DNA of 64,000 nt from Tabrizicola sp. (GTDB lineage Bacteria > Pseudomonadota > Alphaproteobacteria > Rhodobacterales > Rhodobacteraceae), in NCBI RefSeq assembly GCF_030373185.1, contig NZ_JAUCZH010000004.1, positions 124,001-188,000 on the forward strand. The letters run 5' to 3'. Shown here piece after piece: positions 44,029 through 54,259 of this stretch (the first letter of the stretch is position 1; the number at the start of each line of letters is the position of its first letter). The position numbers and the translations under genes were made by a program. The notes below the pieces were generated by a model. It had not been told where the DNA came from, ran no database searches, and saw only the letters and a list, made by a program, of their open reading frames with translations.

Positions 44029-45407
44029 TGTTTCTTTCTGTCTTCGACATGTTCAAGGTCGGCATCGGGCCGTCTTCCAGCCACACGATGGGGCCGATGG
44101 TCGCCGCGGCGCGCTTTCTTGACAGCTTGCGGGCCTCGCCCTTCCACTTTCACGGGTTGCGCGCCGCGCTCCACGGGTCACTGGCTTTTACGGGTGTCGG
44201 CCACGCGACCGACCGGGCCACGATCCTTGGCCTTGCCGGCTTCGACCCCGCCACATATGACGCCGAAAAGGCCGACGCCGCCTTGGCCCGCATCCGCGAA
44301 ACCCGGCAGATCGAGGCGCCGGGCCTGCCGCCCTTGGCATTCGACCCCGGCAGCGATCTCTTGTTCGACTATGGCCCGGCGCTTCCCGGCCATGCCAATG
44401 GCATGATCCTTAAGGCCACCGACGCGCAAGGCGACGTGATCCTTGAAGAGACCTACTATTCCATCGGTGGTGGCTTTGTGCTGACCGCCTCGGAACTGGC
44501 CGAGGCGGGCGGCCAGAAAGCCAAGGCCCGCGGCGATGTGCCATACCCGTTCGAAACCGCCGCCGAGATGCTGGACATGGCCCGGAAATCCGGCCTGACC
44601 ATTGCCGCGATGAAGCGCCAGAATGAACTGAAATTCCGATCTGCCGCAGAGCTTGACGCCGGCATCGCCCGGATCTGGCAGGTGATGAACGACTGCATCT
44701 CACGGGGCATGGAAGGCACCGGCATCCTGCCCGGCGGCCTCAAGGTGCGCCGTCGGGCAAAGGGGATCCACGACGCGCTGATCGCCGAACGCGGGCTGAA
44801 CATGACCGCACCACACACGATCAACGACTGGATGTCGCTTTACGCCATGGCGGTGAACGAAGAAAACGCCGCAGGCGGGCAGGTGGTGACCGCCCCAACC
44901 AATGGCGCGGCGGGAGTGGTGCCTGCGGTGCTGCGCTACTATCTCGACCACGTCCCGGGCGCCTCGACCAGCCGGATCGGCGACTTCCTTCTGACAGCCG
45001 CCGCCATTGGCGGCCTATGCAAACACAACGCCAGCATCTCGGGCGCGGAATGCGGCTGTCAGGCCGAGGTCGGCTCTGCCGCCGCGATGGCCGCAGCCGG
45101 GCTTGCCGCCGTGCTGGGAGGAACCCCGGAACAAGTTGAGAATGCAGCAGAAATAGCACTGGAGCACCATCTTGGCATGACCTGCGACCCGGTCAAGGGT
45201 TTGGTGCAGGTGCCGTGCATCGAACGAAACGGCCTTGGCGCGATCAAGGCGGTTTCCGCCGCCAGTCTGTCGCTGCGCGGCGATGGCCAGCACCTTGTCA
45301 GCCTTGACGTCTGCATCGAGACGATGCGCCAGACCGGGCGCGACATGCATGAGAAATACAAGGAAACCAGCCTCGGCGGCCTTGCCGTGAACGTCCCGAA
45401 CTGCTGA
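44028..45407 (+). CDS. sdaA: L-serine dehydratase (single-chain, iron-sulfur)
   Basis: This 459-residue enzyme deaminates L-serine to pyruvate using a [4Fe-4S] cluster. The N-terminal beta domain has [16 protein letters not shown]; the alpha domain has [35 protein letters not shown] and [18 protein letters not shown], which carry the cluster Cys residues. Length fits the fused one-chain type. A terminator lies about 20 bases after the stop. Confidence 0.93.
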   Translation: MFLSVFDMFKVGIGPSSSHTMGPMVAAARFLDSLRASPFHFHGLRAALHGSLAFTGVGHATDRATILGLAGFDPATYDAEKADAALARIRETRQIEAPGLPPLAFDPGSDLLFDYGPALPGHANGMILKATDAQGDVILEETYYSIGGGFVLTASELAEAGGQKAKARGDVPYPFETAAEMLDMARKSGLTIAAMKRQNELKFRSAAELDAGIARIWQVMNDCISRGMEGTGILPGGLKVRRRAKGIHDALIAERGLNMTAPHTINDWMSLYAMAVNEENAAGGQVVTAPTNGAAGVVPAVLRYYLDHVPGASTSRIGDFLLTAAAIGGLCKHNASISGAECGCQAEVGSAAAMAAAGLAAVLGGTPEQVENAAEIALEHHLGMTCDPVKGLVQVPCIERNGLGAIKAVSAASLSLRGDGQHLVSLDVCIETMRQTGRDMHEKYKETSLGGLAVNVPNC

Positions 45408-45425
45408 CCCGACCAATCAGGCGGA

Positions 45426-45454
45426 GCCGCGCCAGAAGGCGCGGCAAGCCTTTT
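45426..45454 (+). terminator. Rho-independent terminator behind sdaA
   Basis: GCCGCGCC and GGCGCGGC form a perfect 8-bp stem around AGAA, followed by AAGCC and then TTTT. The T run is offset by five bases from the stem, so strength is uncertain. It starts about 20 bases after the sdaA stop. Confidence 0.7.
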
Positions 45455-45460
45455 CGGAGA

Positions 45461-45480
45461 CCCCGCGCAGTGGCGCGGGG
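45461..45480. repeat. Short G+C hairpin
   Basis: CCCCGCGC and GCGCGGGG form a perfect 8-bp stem around AGTG, directly behind the sdaA terminator. No T tract follows on the plus strand. It may be a second termination or mRNA-end structure. Confidence 0.5.
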
Positions 45481-45662
45481 CGGTGTCTCCGGCGGGGTTT
45501 TGGGGGCAGGAGGCCCCCATCGGCCGAGCCGGCTGGCGCGCCTGCGCGCCAGAGGCGAGTGGAATGGCTTGCGGCGCAAAGCCGCTCTGCTCGCAAACCG
45601 GCAAAAGCAGCGATGTCGTTTTCAGAATGGCGCCCTTGCCCAGCCCACGCTAGGCAAGGGCC

Positions 45663-46592
45663 ATGGCCAAGGATACCACGCTTCGCGGCATCGTCCTGAT
45701 GCTTCTTTTCTGCCTGATCGCGCCCCTGCTGGACGTTTCAGCCAAACTTGCTGCCGAAGGCGGGATCCCGGTGGGACAGATCACGACCGCGCGCTTTGTG
45801 GTTCAGGGGCTTTTGATGCTGCCGGTGGTCCTGTTCATGGGACTGTCGCTGCGCCTGACGCCAAGAGCGCTTGCCTTCACCTTCCTGCGCGCGGTCTTTC
45901 TGATCCTTTCGACGTTTTCGTTCGTGTCGGGCATTGCGGTGATGCCGGTGGCCGACGCCCTTGCCATCGCTTTTGTCGAACCTTTCATCCTTCTGATCCT
46001 TGGCAGCCTGATCTTTGGCGACCATGTCGGCCCGCGCCGCATCGCCGCCTGTGCGGTCGGATTCGCGGGGGCGCTGCTGGTAATCCAGCCATCCATCGCG
46101 GTCTTCGGAATGGTCGCGCTCTGGCCGCTTGGGACGGCATTCTTCTTTGCGTTCTACATGCTGGTGACCCGGGCAATCTCGGTCTACATGCACCCGGTGG
46201 CGATGCAGTTTCACACCTCGTGGACCGGGCTTCTGCTGTGCCTGCCGATCATGGTTCTTGCCAGTGGCAGCGGCATCGGGCCGCTTGATCCGGTCTGGCC
46301 AGAGGGCATAAACTGGCTTTGGCTTTTCGGCGTGGGATTCTGGGCGGCGGTCAGCCACATGTCCATGACCTATGCGCTGAAATTCGCGCCTTCGGCGACG
46401 CTGGCGCCGCTCCATTATTCCGAGATCGTGGTCGCGGTCGCGCTGGGGTATCTGATCTTCGGCGACTTCCCGAATGCGATGACCTGGACCGGCATCGCCG
46501 TCATCGTCGCCTCCGGCCTTTACATGATCCACCGCGAACGGCTGGCAGCCCGGATCAGCCCCCCGGTCACTCCGCGACCAGCAACGCCCTGA
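45663..46592 (+). CDS. EamA/DMT family membrane transporter
   Basis: This 309-residue protein has about ten hydrophobic segments in two EamA repeats, typical of drug/metabolite transporters (for example VADALAIAFVEPFILLILG and GVGFWAAVSHMSMTYALKFA). Members export amino acids, metabolites or drugs across the inner membrane. The substrate cannot be read from sequence. Its last 26 bases overlap the convergent thiN gene. Confidence 0.88.
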   Translation: MAKDTTLRGIVLMLLFCLIAPLLDVSAKLAAEGGIPVGQITTARFVVQGLLMLPVVLFMGLSLRLTPRALAFTFLRAVFLILSTFSFVSGIAVMPVADALAIAFVEPFILLILGSLIFGDHVGPRRIAACAVGFAGALLVIQPSIAVFGMVALWPLGTAFFFAFYMLVTRAISVYMHPVAMQFHTSWTGLLLCLPIMVLASGSGIGPLDPVWPEGINWLWLFGVGFWAAVSHMSMTYALKFAPSATLAPLHYSEIVVAVALGYLIFGDFPNAMTWTGIAVIVASGLYMIHRERLAARISPPVTPRPATP

Positions 46593-47235
46593 TCGCCGCA
46601 TCAAGCCTGCGACGCGGCAGAATCACCAGCATGCCCGGGGCGTCGAATTCAAGTTCGACGTTCCGCTCCACCACCCGGTTGGAGGTGCCGATCCGGCCAC
46701 TCGGTGCAAAATCCAGCCCTGCAATCGGCCATTCGAGGCCCGCGCTGCGCCCGGTGACTTGGGCCATAGGGAACAGCGACAGCACGTCGCCGGGGATCAG
46801 GCCAAGCGACAGCCGGGACGGGGCCGCGAAGGCCATATCCTTCGGCCCGATCAGGATGCAGCGCCGATCGGCCCGGGCAACCAGCGTGTTGAAGGCCGCA
46901 AGCCCGTGATCCAGCCGCGCGCCCGCAAAGCCCAGTGCCAGCACGATCGGTGCCAGAACCGAACGCAGCGCCTTGTCAAAGTCGGTGCTTTCCTGCTCGG
47001 CCAAGGGATGCTGCCGGGACAGGGGAACCTGCAAGCGCGCCGCACCCGACAGCGAATCAAAATCTCCGATCACCGCTTCCGGCATCACGCCGTGCCGCAA
47101 AAGCCGGTCTGCACCGCTGTCAGCCGCCACCATGACGGGCGCGCGCGCGCGGCAAATTGACAGGTCGCGACCCGAAAACGGACCACCCCCGGCAAGGGTT
47201 ACACCCTGCGTTGTCTGGACAATCGGCGATTTCAT
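46567..47235 (-). CDS. Thiamine diphosphokinase
   Basis: This 222-residue enzyme fits ThiN/TPK: VMVAADSGADRLLRHGVMPE, then GDFDSLSG, QESTDFDKAL and LGFAGARLDHGLAAFNTLV are the motifs that bind thiamine and ATP. It transfers pyrophosphate from ATP to thiamine. No TPP riboswitch was recognised upstream. The gene overlaps the convergent transporter by 26 bases and is divergent from the 695-residue acidic protein. Confidence 0.88.
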   Translation of the reverse strand: MKSPIVQTTQGVTLAGGGPFSGRDLSICRARAPVMVAADSGADRLLRHGVMPEAVIGDFDSLSGAARLQVPLSRQHPLAEQESTDFDKALRSVLAPIVLALGFAGARLDHGLAAFNTLVARADRRCILIGPKDMAFAAPSRLSLGLIPGDVLSLFPMAQVTGRSAGLEWPIAGLDFAPSGRIGTSNRVVERNVELEFDAPGMLVILPRRRLDAAIRALLVAE

Positions 47236-47372
47236 GCAAAACTGTATCCAATTAAGGCAGGATTCTCAGCACCCGGCCACAATCAATCCATCAAATTACC
47301 CCGGTCTGTCCATGCATTAGGACTGCCAATGATTACAATGCGGCTTAGTGCAAGGCGAGAGGTTGTCCGATC

Positions 47373-49460
47373 ATGACCAGTGAAAGCAAAATTCTGACGG
47401 TGTCTTACGGCACATTCAGCTGCACGCTGGAAGGTTTTGACGATCCTTTCAACGCGATGAAGGCGATTGCCGAGTATTTCCGCGACCTTGCCGCCGAAGA
47501 CCGGTACTTTGGCGCCGAACCGCCACAACCCGATGCCGCGATGCTGCACCGCATCGCCGAGCGTGAAGTGTCGCGTCTTGTCGACACACGGGTGCGCGAC
47601 AACAGCGTGTATCTGCGGCCCAAGGCTGGCACCGCGACATCGTTGCCCGCAGACACCTCCGGCACCCAGTCCGCGACGGACGCGCCACTTCAGGCCAGAT
47701 TTCAGGACAATGCCGATGATATGGCCCGTTTCGGGTCTGACGATGCGAACGATGCGGTTGACGAGCCCTCGGTCGAGCCATCCCTGCAGGACGTGATCCC
47801 GGAGGGGGTGGCCGCCAAACTTGCCCGGCTTCGTCAATCCGTGACACCATCGGCAATCGCGGCGCCGTTGCCCGACGAATTGCTGGAGCAGTTCATGGAT
47901 GCGCCCGAAGTCGAGGCCCCCGTGACGGCTGACTTTTCCGAAGACCTGCCCGAAAGCACAAAAGCCGAAGAAGATGCACCGCGCGCGCCCGGGGCGGATG
48001 CGCTGAACCGGCTTGGCTCCTTGCTGCAACAGCCGCAAACTGGCGACGATCAGGAAACCTATGTAGAAGATCAGGTCGAGGACTCGGCGAGCCTGTTGGT
48101 GGAAGAAGCCGAGGCCGCGTTGGTTGAGGTTCTGGAAGACCCCGAGTGGACAGAGCCGGATCTGACGGAACCTGAGGCAGAAATTGCGCCTGTCGAAGCC
48201 GTGGCGGACGAGTCTATGCCAGAGGGGGACGTGTCGGCTGCACGGGATATGGCTGGCTGGTCGGAAGAAGACCTTGCTGTTCCAGAGTCCATTTTCGCAG
48301 ACAACCTGCCGGAAGACGAACCCGCTGTTCCGGCGTCGCTGGTTGAAGCGCTGGATGAGGATCCGACCCCGGAACTCGTGGCAGACCAGATGTCCGAGCC
48401 CGCCGCAGGTTCGGATGACGAAATTGTGCTGGATGCCGAAGAACTGGCTGACAGTGCGACAGACCCGGCGGCAAACGTGCCGCAGTCGTCAGCGGCAACG
48501 GGTGCTGGCAAGTCCAAGCGTGTCAGTTCTCGCGTGGTGCGAATCCATCCCGACGATGAAGACGACGCGCCGGTCGACCAACCCGATCCGAACACGACCC
48601 GCATTCTGGCCGGATCAGGTGAAGATGCCGAGGTTGCCCGCCTGTTGCGGCAGGCTGATGACGTGATGGCCGACACCGAAAACCGTCGGCGGCTGGACTC
48701 GATTGCTCATCTCAAGGCCGCTGTGGTCGCAACCGAGGCGGACCGCGCCACCACCGGCGATGCAAAATCCTCGGCCACGGCAAAACTGGATCCTTACCGG
48801 GATGATCTTGCACATGTGGTGCAACCCGACACGCCCCCCCCTGCCGACGTGAAACCGCGCCGGAAGACTGTCTCGGTCCGCCCGCAAGAGCCGCGCCCCG
48901 GGACGATCCGGTCGGGCATGGTCAGCCCGCCACCTCTTGTGCTTGTGTCTGAACAGCGGATTGACCGGGCTTCCCCCACGCCGACGCCCGCCGGACAGCC
49001 GATGGTTGCCTTGCGCACGGGCCGTCTGACAGGCGCGATCGGAATGGGAGCAGCCGCAGGCACCCCGGCGCAGCCGCACAGGAAACTTGTGCTGGAACGG
49101 GTACCCGGCGGCAATCAGGCGGACCTTGACGACGAGGACGACGGCGACGAAGACCTGACCGAGGTGGATGAAGCCGGTCTGGCCAGCTTTGCCGAACGGG
49201 TTGGCGTCAAGTCGATGGTCGAGATGCTGGAAGCCGCTGCCGCCTATGCCACCTGCATCGAGAAACGCGGCCAGTTCACCCGACCCCAACTCATGCGCCG
49301 CCTGATGGCAAGCGTGGGGGGCCGCCCGATCAGCCGCGAAGACGGACTGCGCAGCTTTGGCACCCTGTTGCGCACCGGGCGAATCGAAAAGATCAGCCGT
49401 GGTCAGTATACGCTTGCCGAAAGCTCGCCCTATCTGGCCGAAGCCCGCCGCTTTTCCTGA
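47373..49460 (+). CDS. Large acidic low-complexity protein of unknown function
   Basis: This 695-residue protein has two recognisable ends and a disordered middle. The first 65 residues (ILTVSYGTFSCTLEGFDDPF, then NAMKAIAEYFRDLAAEDRYF) look like a folded domain. Residues about 100-560 are rich in Asp, Glu, Ala and Pro. The last 100 (GLASFAERVGVKSMVEMLEA, then ITRPQ-like QFTRPQLMRRLMASVGGRPI and GRIEKISRGQYTLAESSPY) look like a winged-helix fold. No signal peptide or membrane segment is seen. I do not know its function; the layout suggests a DNA- or protein-binding scaffold. A terminator lies 25 bases after its stop. Confidence 0.8.
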   Translation: MTSESKILTVSYGTFSCTLEGFDDPFNAMKAIAEYFRDLAAEDRYFGAEPPQPDAAMLHRIAEREVSRLVDTRVRDNSVYLRPKAGTATSLPADTSGTQSATDAPLQARFQDNADDMARFGSDDANDAVDEPSVEPSLQDVIPEGVAAKLARLRQSVTPSAIAAPLPDELLEQFMDAPEVEAPVTADFSEDLPESTKAEEDAPRAPGADALNRLGSLLQQPQTGDDQETYVEDQVEDSASLLVEEAEAALVEVLEDPEWTEPDLTEPEAEIAPVEAVADESMPEGDVSAARDMAGWSEEDLAVPESIFADNLPEDEPAVPASLVEALDEDPTPELVADQMSEPAAGSDDEIVLDAEELADSATDPAANVPQSSAATGAGKSKRVSSRVVRIHPDDEDDAPVDQPDPNTTRILAGSGEDAEVARLLRQADDVMADTENRRRLDSIAHLKAAVVATEADRATTGDAKSSATAKLDPYRDDLAHVVQPDTPPPADVKPRRKTVSVRPQEPRPGTIRSGMVSPPPLVLVSEQRIDRASPTPTPAGQPMVALRTGRLTGAIGMGAAAGTPAQPHRKLVLERVPGGNQADLDDEDDGDEDLTEVDEAGLASFAERVGVKSMVEMLEAAAAYATCIEKRGQFTRPQLMRRLMASVGGRPISREDGLRSFGTLLRTGRIEKISRGQYTLAESSPYLAEARRFS

Positions 49461-49481
49461 TCAGGGACAGGCCGCCAGAAC

Positions 49482-49727
49482 TCAGGACCGGGGGTCACCA
49501 CCCTCGGTCCTTTCTGCATCCGGGTCAGCCTGGCCGACGCCCCGAAAGACCAGACGGAACGGCAGCGCCCAGACAACGCCAAGGGCGACATAGATCAGAA
49601 GTTCCACAGGGATCGACGGGCGCTCCAGCCACCCGACCAGCGTCACGGCGGCGACGATGTAAAGCGGCAGGCCCACCAGAAGGATAACCAGCGACCACCG
49701 CCGCCTTGCCTTGTAGCTGAGTGCCAT
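49482..49727 (-). CDS. DUF2842 small membrane protein
   Basis: This 81-residue protein starts MALSYKARRRWSLVILLVGL and has two membrane segments (about 12-32 and 42-60), as in DUF2842. Three ATG codons stand in tandem (49733, 49730, 49727); the last is favoured because GGAAGG lies 7 bases before it. Its 3' end overlaps the terminator of the convergent acidic-protein gene. Function is unknown. Confidence 0.83.
   Translation of the reverse strand: MALSYKARRRWSLVILLVGLPLYIVAAVTLVGWLERPSIPVELLIYVALGVVWALPFRLVFRGVGQADPDAERTEGGDPRS
49484..49513 (+). terminator. Rho-independent terminator of the acidic-protein gene
   Basis: AGGACCG (49484-49490) and CGGTCCT (49505-49511) form a 7-bp stem that can extend inward by GGGG/CCCT pairing, followed by TTCT. 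It lies 24 bases after the stop at 49460 and inside the last codons of the convergent DUF2842 gene, so those bases serve two purposes. Confidence 0.7.
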
Positions 49728-49793
49728 CATCATCCCTTCCGCCGCGTTCAGCGCCGACTGCCACTTGACCCATCGAGGAACGGGAGGTTCTGT

Positions 49794-49805
49794 CCCCCCC
49801 CCCCC
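49794..49805. repeat. Run of twelve C
   Basis: A homopolymer of 12 C lies between the purA stop and the DUF2842 start. Such tracts are slippage-prone. It is outside coding sequence, so any effect would be on the spacing of a promoter or leader for DUF2842; this is speculative. Confidence 0.8.
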
Positions 49806-49810
49806 GCCCG

Positions 49811-51103
49811 TCAGTCCGCGAACGGATCGGTCACAAGGATCGTGTCGTCCCTTTCGGGTGAGGTGGACAATAGCGCGACCGGACAATGGATCAACTCTTC
49901 GATCCGCCGGACATATTTGATCGCAGCACCGGGCAGGTCAGCCCAGGACCGCGCCCCTGCGGTGGTTTCCGACCAGCCTTCCATCTCTTCGTAGATCGGC
50001 CGGCAGCGGGCCTGCTGGTCGGCGGCGGTCGGCAGGTAATCCAGCCGCGTGCCGTCAAGGTCATATCCGACGCAGATCTTCAGGGTCTTGAACCCGTCCA
50101 GCACGTCAAGTTTGGTCAGGGCGATGCCCGAGACACCGCTGGTGGCACAGGTCTGGCGCACCAGAACCGCATCAAACCAGCCGCAGCGCCGCTTGCGCCC
50201 GGTGACGGTGCCGAATTCATGGCCCCGCGTCCCCAGCCGTTCGCCATCGGCATCATCCAGTTCCGCCGGGAACGGGCCTTCACCGACGCGCGTTGTATAG
50301 GCCTTGACGATCCCGAGCACAAAATCGATCGCGGTCGGCCCGACTCCCACACCGGTTGCCGCCTGTCCGGCGATGGTGTTGGAACTGGTGACATAGGGAT
50401 AAGTGCCAAAGTCGATGTCCAGAAGCGCGCCTTGCGCCCCTTCGAAAAGGATCCGTTTTCCCGCCCGCCGAGCCTCGGTCATCACTTTCCAGACCGGGCC
50501 GGCATAGGGCTTGATCTTCGGCGCCACCTCTAGGATCTGAGCCTTCAGCGCCCCAGCGTCCACCGGTTCCAGCCCAAGCCCCGCCCGCAGCGCGTTGTGA
50601 TGCGTCAAGAGCCGCCCGATCCGCGTGTCCAGTGTGGTCGCGTCGAAGATATCTGCCACCCGGATCGCGCGGCGACCCACCTTGTCTTCATAGGCCGGAC
50701 CGATCCCGCGCCCGGTGGTGCCGATCTTGGCCACGCTGGTCTGGCCTTCACGCGCACGGTCCAGTTCGCCATGGATCGGCAGGATCAGTGAGGCGTTTTC
50801 AGCCACCATCAGGTTTTCCGGCGTGATCTCGACCCCCTGCCCGCGCAGCTTTTCTATCTCGCCCACCAGATGCCAGGGATCCAGCACCACGCCGTTGCCG
50901 ATGACGCTCAGCTTGCCGCCGCGCACGATGCCCGAAGGCAGAAGGGACAGCTTGTAGACCTTGCCATCGATGACCAGCGTATGGCCCGCATTATGCCCAC
51001 CCTGAAAGCGGGCGATCACGTCGGCGCGCTCGCTCAACCAGTCAACGATCTTGCCCTTCCCCTCGTCGCCCCACTGGGCGCCTACGACAACGACATTGGC
51101 CAT
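49811..51103 (-). CDS. purA: Adenylosuccinate synthetase
   Basis: This 430-residue GTP-dependent enzyme joins IMP and aspartate in AMP synthesis. [20 protein letters not shown] is the P-loop region with catalytic Asp, GGHNAGHTL the IMP-binding His, and [13 protein letters not shown] and TKLDVLDGF are further conserved blocks. Length is standard. It is followed by a C12 tract. Confidence 0.95.
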   Translation of the reverse strand: MANVVVVGAQWGDEGKGKIVDWLSERADVIARFQGGHNAGHTLVIDGKVYKLSLLPSGIVRGGKLSVIGNGVVLDPWHLVGEIEKLRGQGVEITPENLMVAENASLILPIHGELDRAREGQTSVAKIGTTGRGIGPAYEDKVGRRAIRVADIFDATTLDTRIGRLLTHHNALRAGLGLEPVDAGALKAQILEVAPKIKPYAGPVWKVMTEARRAGKRILFEGAQGALLDIDFGTYPYVTSSNTIAGQAATGVGVGPTAIDFVLGIVKAYTTRVGEGPFPAELDDADGERLGTRGHEFGTVTGRKRRCGWFDAVLVRQTCATSGVSGIALTKLDVLDGFKTLKICVGYDLDGTRLDYLPTAADQQARCRPIYEEMEGWSETTAGARSWADLPGAAIKYVRRIEELIHCPVALLSTSPERDDTILVTDPFAD

Positions 51104-51287
51104 GGCATGATCTCCCGGTTTTCAAACCGCCTGAGCTATAGCGGCACCCGCGCACGGGGGAAACGCCAAAAACGCAGCACCGTCGCGGATCGCACGACTG
51201 ACTTCGCAGCAAGGCAGGATACAGACCTTTGCCTCGGCCAGAGTTGCAGGCTAACCTGACATGACCAGAACCCCGAAAGGCATGATC

Positions 51288-51683
51288 ATGGGCATCCTTC
51301 TGCGTTGGCTTGGCGCCTTTCTTCTGCTCGCCGCGATCTTCAACCCGTCGCAATGGAACTATGTGTTGTGGGCGCGGACAAGCTGGGGCGACCAGATGCC
51401 GCTCATCGTCTTCTCCGGTCTGATCCTTGCGGTGGTCGCGATGGTCTATGTGGTCGCCACCATGCGATCGATAGGTATTCTTGGCGCCGGCATCATTGCC
51501 GCGATTTTCGGTGCCGGCCTTTGGGTGCTGACCGACTGGGGCCTGCTTGGTCTTGGCAATTCGGCGTTGAACGTCTGGCTCACGATCCTTGTGCTGTCGC
51601 TCATTCTTGGCGTGGGCATGTCCTGGTCGATCCTGCGCCAACGGCTCTCGGGTCAAGCAAGCGTGGACGAGATCAACAGCTGA
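51288..51683 (+). CDS. DUF6524-like small integral membrane protein
   Basis: This 131-residue protein has four hydrophobic helices (about 3-18, 32-55, 60-80, 90-110) and a short polar C-terminus. The ILLRWLGAFLLLAAIFNPSQ start is typical of a family seen in proteobacteria and named DUF6524, as far as I recall. The third of three close ATGs is chosen because GAAAGG lies 7 bases before it. Function is unknown. It is divergent from purA. Confidence 0.7.
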   Translation: MGILLRWLGAFLLLAAIFNPSQWNYVLWARTSWGDQMPLIVFSGLILAVVAMVYVVATMRSIGILGAGIIAAIFGAGLWVLTDWGLLGLGNSALNVWLTILVLSLILGVGMSWSILRQRLSGQASVDEINS

Positions 51684-51997
51684 TCGCCTTCGCCACCTAT
51701 GGCAGTCGACATCCACGACAAAGCTGTCATGGAGAATCCGCATCGCACAGACCGAACCTGTCGCTGCCAACTGCCCTTTTCTCCAAATACTCCCGCGCGG
51801 AGCGCTTCGCCGCCGCCATCCAGCTTGCCCGCAGCCGCCTTTCCGCGGCAGCGCCGCCAAAGGGGCTCGATGCCCCGCCGGGCGGCCGCCCTTTCAACAC
51901 AGAGAACCCTTGGCCCTTGCGCCCCGCCCCCCTTCCGCCTAGATAGGCGCGACCGGCGGCAGACCCCTTCCGCCCCCGAACCCGCCCGGATTTGCCC
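51684..51997. other. Intergenic region before secG
   Basis: No convincing gene was seen in this 314-base stretch. It contains a 23-base sequence (51777-51799) that recurs in inverted orientation at 57082-57107. The remainder is G+C-rich and includes the leader of secG. Open frames on the minus strand here have biased shadow composition and no homology I recognise. Confidence 0.5.
51777..51799 (-). repeat. Dispersed intergenic motif, copy 1
   Basis: On the minus strand this reads CGCGCGGGAGTATTTGGAGA and continues AAA. The same core with one change (CGCGCGGGAGTATCTGGA) occurs at 57082-57107 on the plus strand. Both copies are intergenic and near gene ends, which suggests a short dispersed repeat family. 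Confidence 0.6.
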
Positions 51998-52399
51998 ATG
52001 GAAAACGTCGTTCTTACCATCCACCTGATCCTTGCCCTTCTGTTGATCGGCGTTGTGCTCTTGCAGCGCTCCGAAGGTGGCGGGCTTGGCATTGGTGGTG
52101 GCGGTGGCGGGGCGATGTCGGCACGCGGTGCCGCAACCGCCTTGACCAAGCTGACCTGGGTCTTTGCGATTGCCTTCATCATCACCTCTATCACGCTGAC
52201 CATTCTGGCGACGCGCGGCACCGAAAACGGTTCGGTCGTGGACCGGCTTCCATCTGAAACCTCTGCCCCTGTAGCAGATGTTCCGCTGACGCCAGGCCTG
52301 ACGGGCAACCTTCTGCCACCTTCGGCAGGCGACGCACCGGCGACGGCCCCGCGTGCCGATGAACCGGCTGGCACCGCGGCACCCGCGACCAACCCCTGA
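51998..52399 (+). CDS. secG: SecG, preprotein translocase subunit
   Basis: This 133-residue protein has two membrane helices (about 1-20 and 50-72) around the conserved loop VVLLQRSEGGGLGIGGGGGG, the SecG hallmark, and a long Pro/Ala-rich C-terminal tail (about 80-133) common in alphaproteobacteria. It assists SecYEG in protein export. The usual neighbour pyrG follows 158 bases later. ATG 51998 is preferred to 51992 by family start. Confidence 0.92.
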   Translation: MENVVLTIHLILALLLIGVVLLQRSEGGGLGIGGGGGGAMSARGAATALTKLTWVFAIAFIITSITLTILATRGTENGSVVDRLPSETSAPVADVPLTPGLTGNLLPPSAGDAPATAPRADEPAGTAAPATNP

Positions 52400-52557
52400 T
52401 CGACACTACCGATTGGATTTCAACTGGCAAAGCCCGCAGCATATAGCGGTGGGCGTTGCCTAATGGCTTGGCTTTCGCTATATCCCGACTCCCGTGGTGA
52501 TGCGATTCCACCTGATCCGAATCGGCCTGAAATTCGCCTGCAATCACGGGGGCTCCC

Positions 52558-54201
52558 ATGGCACGCTATATCTTCATCACCGGTGGCGTGGTGTCCTCGC
52601 TTGGCAAGGGCCTTGCCTCTGCCGCCCTTGGCGCGCTGTTGCAGGCACGGGGCTACACGGTCCGCCTGCGCAAGCTTGACCCCTACCTGAACGTTGACCC
52701 CGGCACGATGTCACCTTTTGAGCATGGCGAGGTCTTTGTCACCGACGACGGCGCCGAAACCGACCTTGACCTTGGCCATTACGAGCGCTTCACCGGCGTC
52801 CATGCCCGCCAGACCGACAGCATCTCCTCTGGCCGGATCTACTCCAACGTGCTGGAAAAGGAACGCCGCGGCGACTACCTCGGCAAGACCATTCAGGTGA
52901 TCCCCCACGTCACCAATGAAATCAAAGACTTCCTCCGCATCGGCGATGACGAGGTTGACTTCATGCTGTGCGAGATCGGCGGCACTGTCGGCGACATCGA
53001 GGGCCTGCCCTTCTTCGAAGCCATCCGCCAGTTCATCCACGAACGCCCGCGCGGCCAGTCGATCCTCATGCACCTGACTCTCTTGCCCTACCTTGCCGCC
53101 AGTGGAGAACTGAAAACCAAGCCTACCCAGCATTCGGTCAAGGAGCTGCAATCCATCGGCCTTGCGCCCGATGTCCTCGTCTGCCGCTCCGAACACCCGA
53201 TCCCTGAACGTGAGCGCGAAAAGATCGCCCTTTTCTGCAACGTCAGGAAAGAGCATGTGATCCCCGCCTATGACCTGAAGACGATCTACCAGGCCCCGCT
53301 CGCCTACCATCAGGCGGGCCTTGACCAGGCCGTGCTGGATGCCTTCGGCATCACCCCTGCACCGAAACCCAACCTTGCGCGCTGGGAAGACGTGATGGAC
53401 CGCATCAGCCACCCCGAGGGAGAGGTGCGCGTTGCCATCGTTGGCAAGTATACCCAGCTTGAGGACGCCTATAAGTCGATTGCCGAGGCGCTGACCCATG
53501 GCGGCATGGCCAACCGCACCAAAGTCCGCGCCGAATGGATCGACGCCGAGATCTTTGAACGTGAAGACCCCGGCCCGTGGCTGGAAAACTTCCACGCCAT
53601 CCTCGTCCCCGGCGGCTTTGGCGAACGCGGCACCGAAGGCAAGATCAACGCCGCCCGTTATGCGCGGGAAAAGAAGATCCCCTACCTTGGGATCTGCCTT
53701 GGCATGCAGATGGCGGTCGTCGAAAGCGCACGGAACCTTGTCGGCCTGAAAAACGCAGGTTCCGAGGAGTTTGACCATGAAGCCGGAGAAAAGCGCTTCA
53801 CTCCGGTCGTCTACCACCTCAAGGAATGGGTGCAGGGCAACCACACCGTCCGCAGGAAGGCCGATGATGCCAAGGGCGGCACGATGCGGCTGGGCGCCTA
53901 TACAGCGAACCTCAAGGACGGCTCGGCCGTCGCACGGATCTACGGCACCACGGTGATCGAGGAACGCCACCGCCACCGCTATGAGGTGGATATCCGGTAC
54001 CGCGACCAGCTTGAAAAGTGCGGGCTGGTTTTCAGCGGCATGTCCCCGGACGGCAAGCTGCCCGAGATCGTCGAGGTCAAGGATCACCCCTGGTTCATTG
54101 GCGTCCAGTTCCACCCGGAACTGAAATCCAAACCCTTCGCCCCCCACCCGCTGTTCGCCGATTTCGTGCGGGCCGCGGTTGACGTTTCTCGGCTGGTCTG
54201 A
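52558..54201 (+). CDS. pyrG: CTP synthase
   Basis: This 547-residue enzyme makes CTP from UTP, ATP and glutamine. The synthase part begins [20 protein letters not shown] and has [20 protein letters not shown]. The C-terminal glutamine amidotransferase domain (about 295-547) has the nucleophile in [10 protein letters not shown] and His/Glu in [10 protein letters not shown]. Length is standard. CTP is also the co-substrate of the two nonulosonate cytidylyltransferases in the window, though the genes are far apart. Confidence 0.95.
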   Translation: MARYIFITGGVVSSLGKGLASAALGALLQARGYTVRLRKLDPYLNVDPGTMSPFEHGEVFVTDDGAETDLDLGHYERFTGVHARQTDSISSGRIYSNVLEKERRGDYLGKTIQVIPHVTNEIKDFLRIGDDEVDFMLCEIGGTVGDIEGLPFFEAIRQFIHERPRGQSILMHLTLLPYLAASGELKTKPTQHSVKELQSIGLAPDVLVCRSEHPIPEREREKIALFCNVRKEHVIPAYDLKTIYQAPLAYHQAGLDQAVLDAFGITPAPKPNLARWEDVMDRISHPEGEVRVAIVGKYTQLEDAYKSIAEALTHGGMANRTKVRAEWIDAEIFEREDPGPWLENFHAILVPGGFGERGTEGKINAARYAREKKIPYLGICLGMQMAVVESARNLVGLKNAGSEEFDHEAGEKRFTPVVYHLKEWVQGNHTVRRKADDAKGGTMRLGAYTANLKDGSAVARIYGTTVIEERHRHRYEVDIRYRDQLEKCGLVFSGMSPDGKLPEIVEVKDHPWFIGVQFHPELKSKPFAPHPLFADFVRAAVDVSRLV

Positions 54202-54259
54202 GGCGCGGCCGCGCAGCTTTCGCAAGGGTTTGTTAACCACATGACCGGCAGGATCGGCC

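Noticed and set aside
46567-47372. TPP riboswitch for the thiamine diphosphokinase gene
   Set aside because: No THI-box core was recognised in the short divergent region upstream of the gene.
51653-52024. Minus-strand frame of 123 codons before secG
   Set aside because: Arg/Gly-rich shadow composition, no homology recognised, and it contains the dispersed intergenic repeat.
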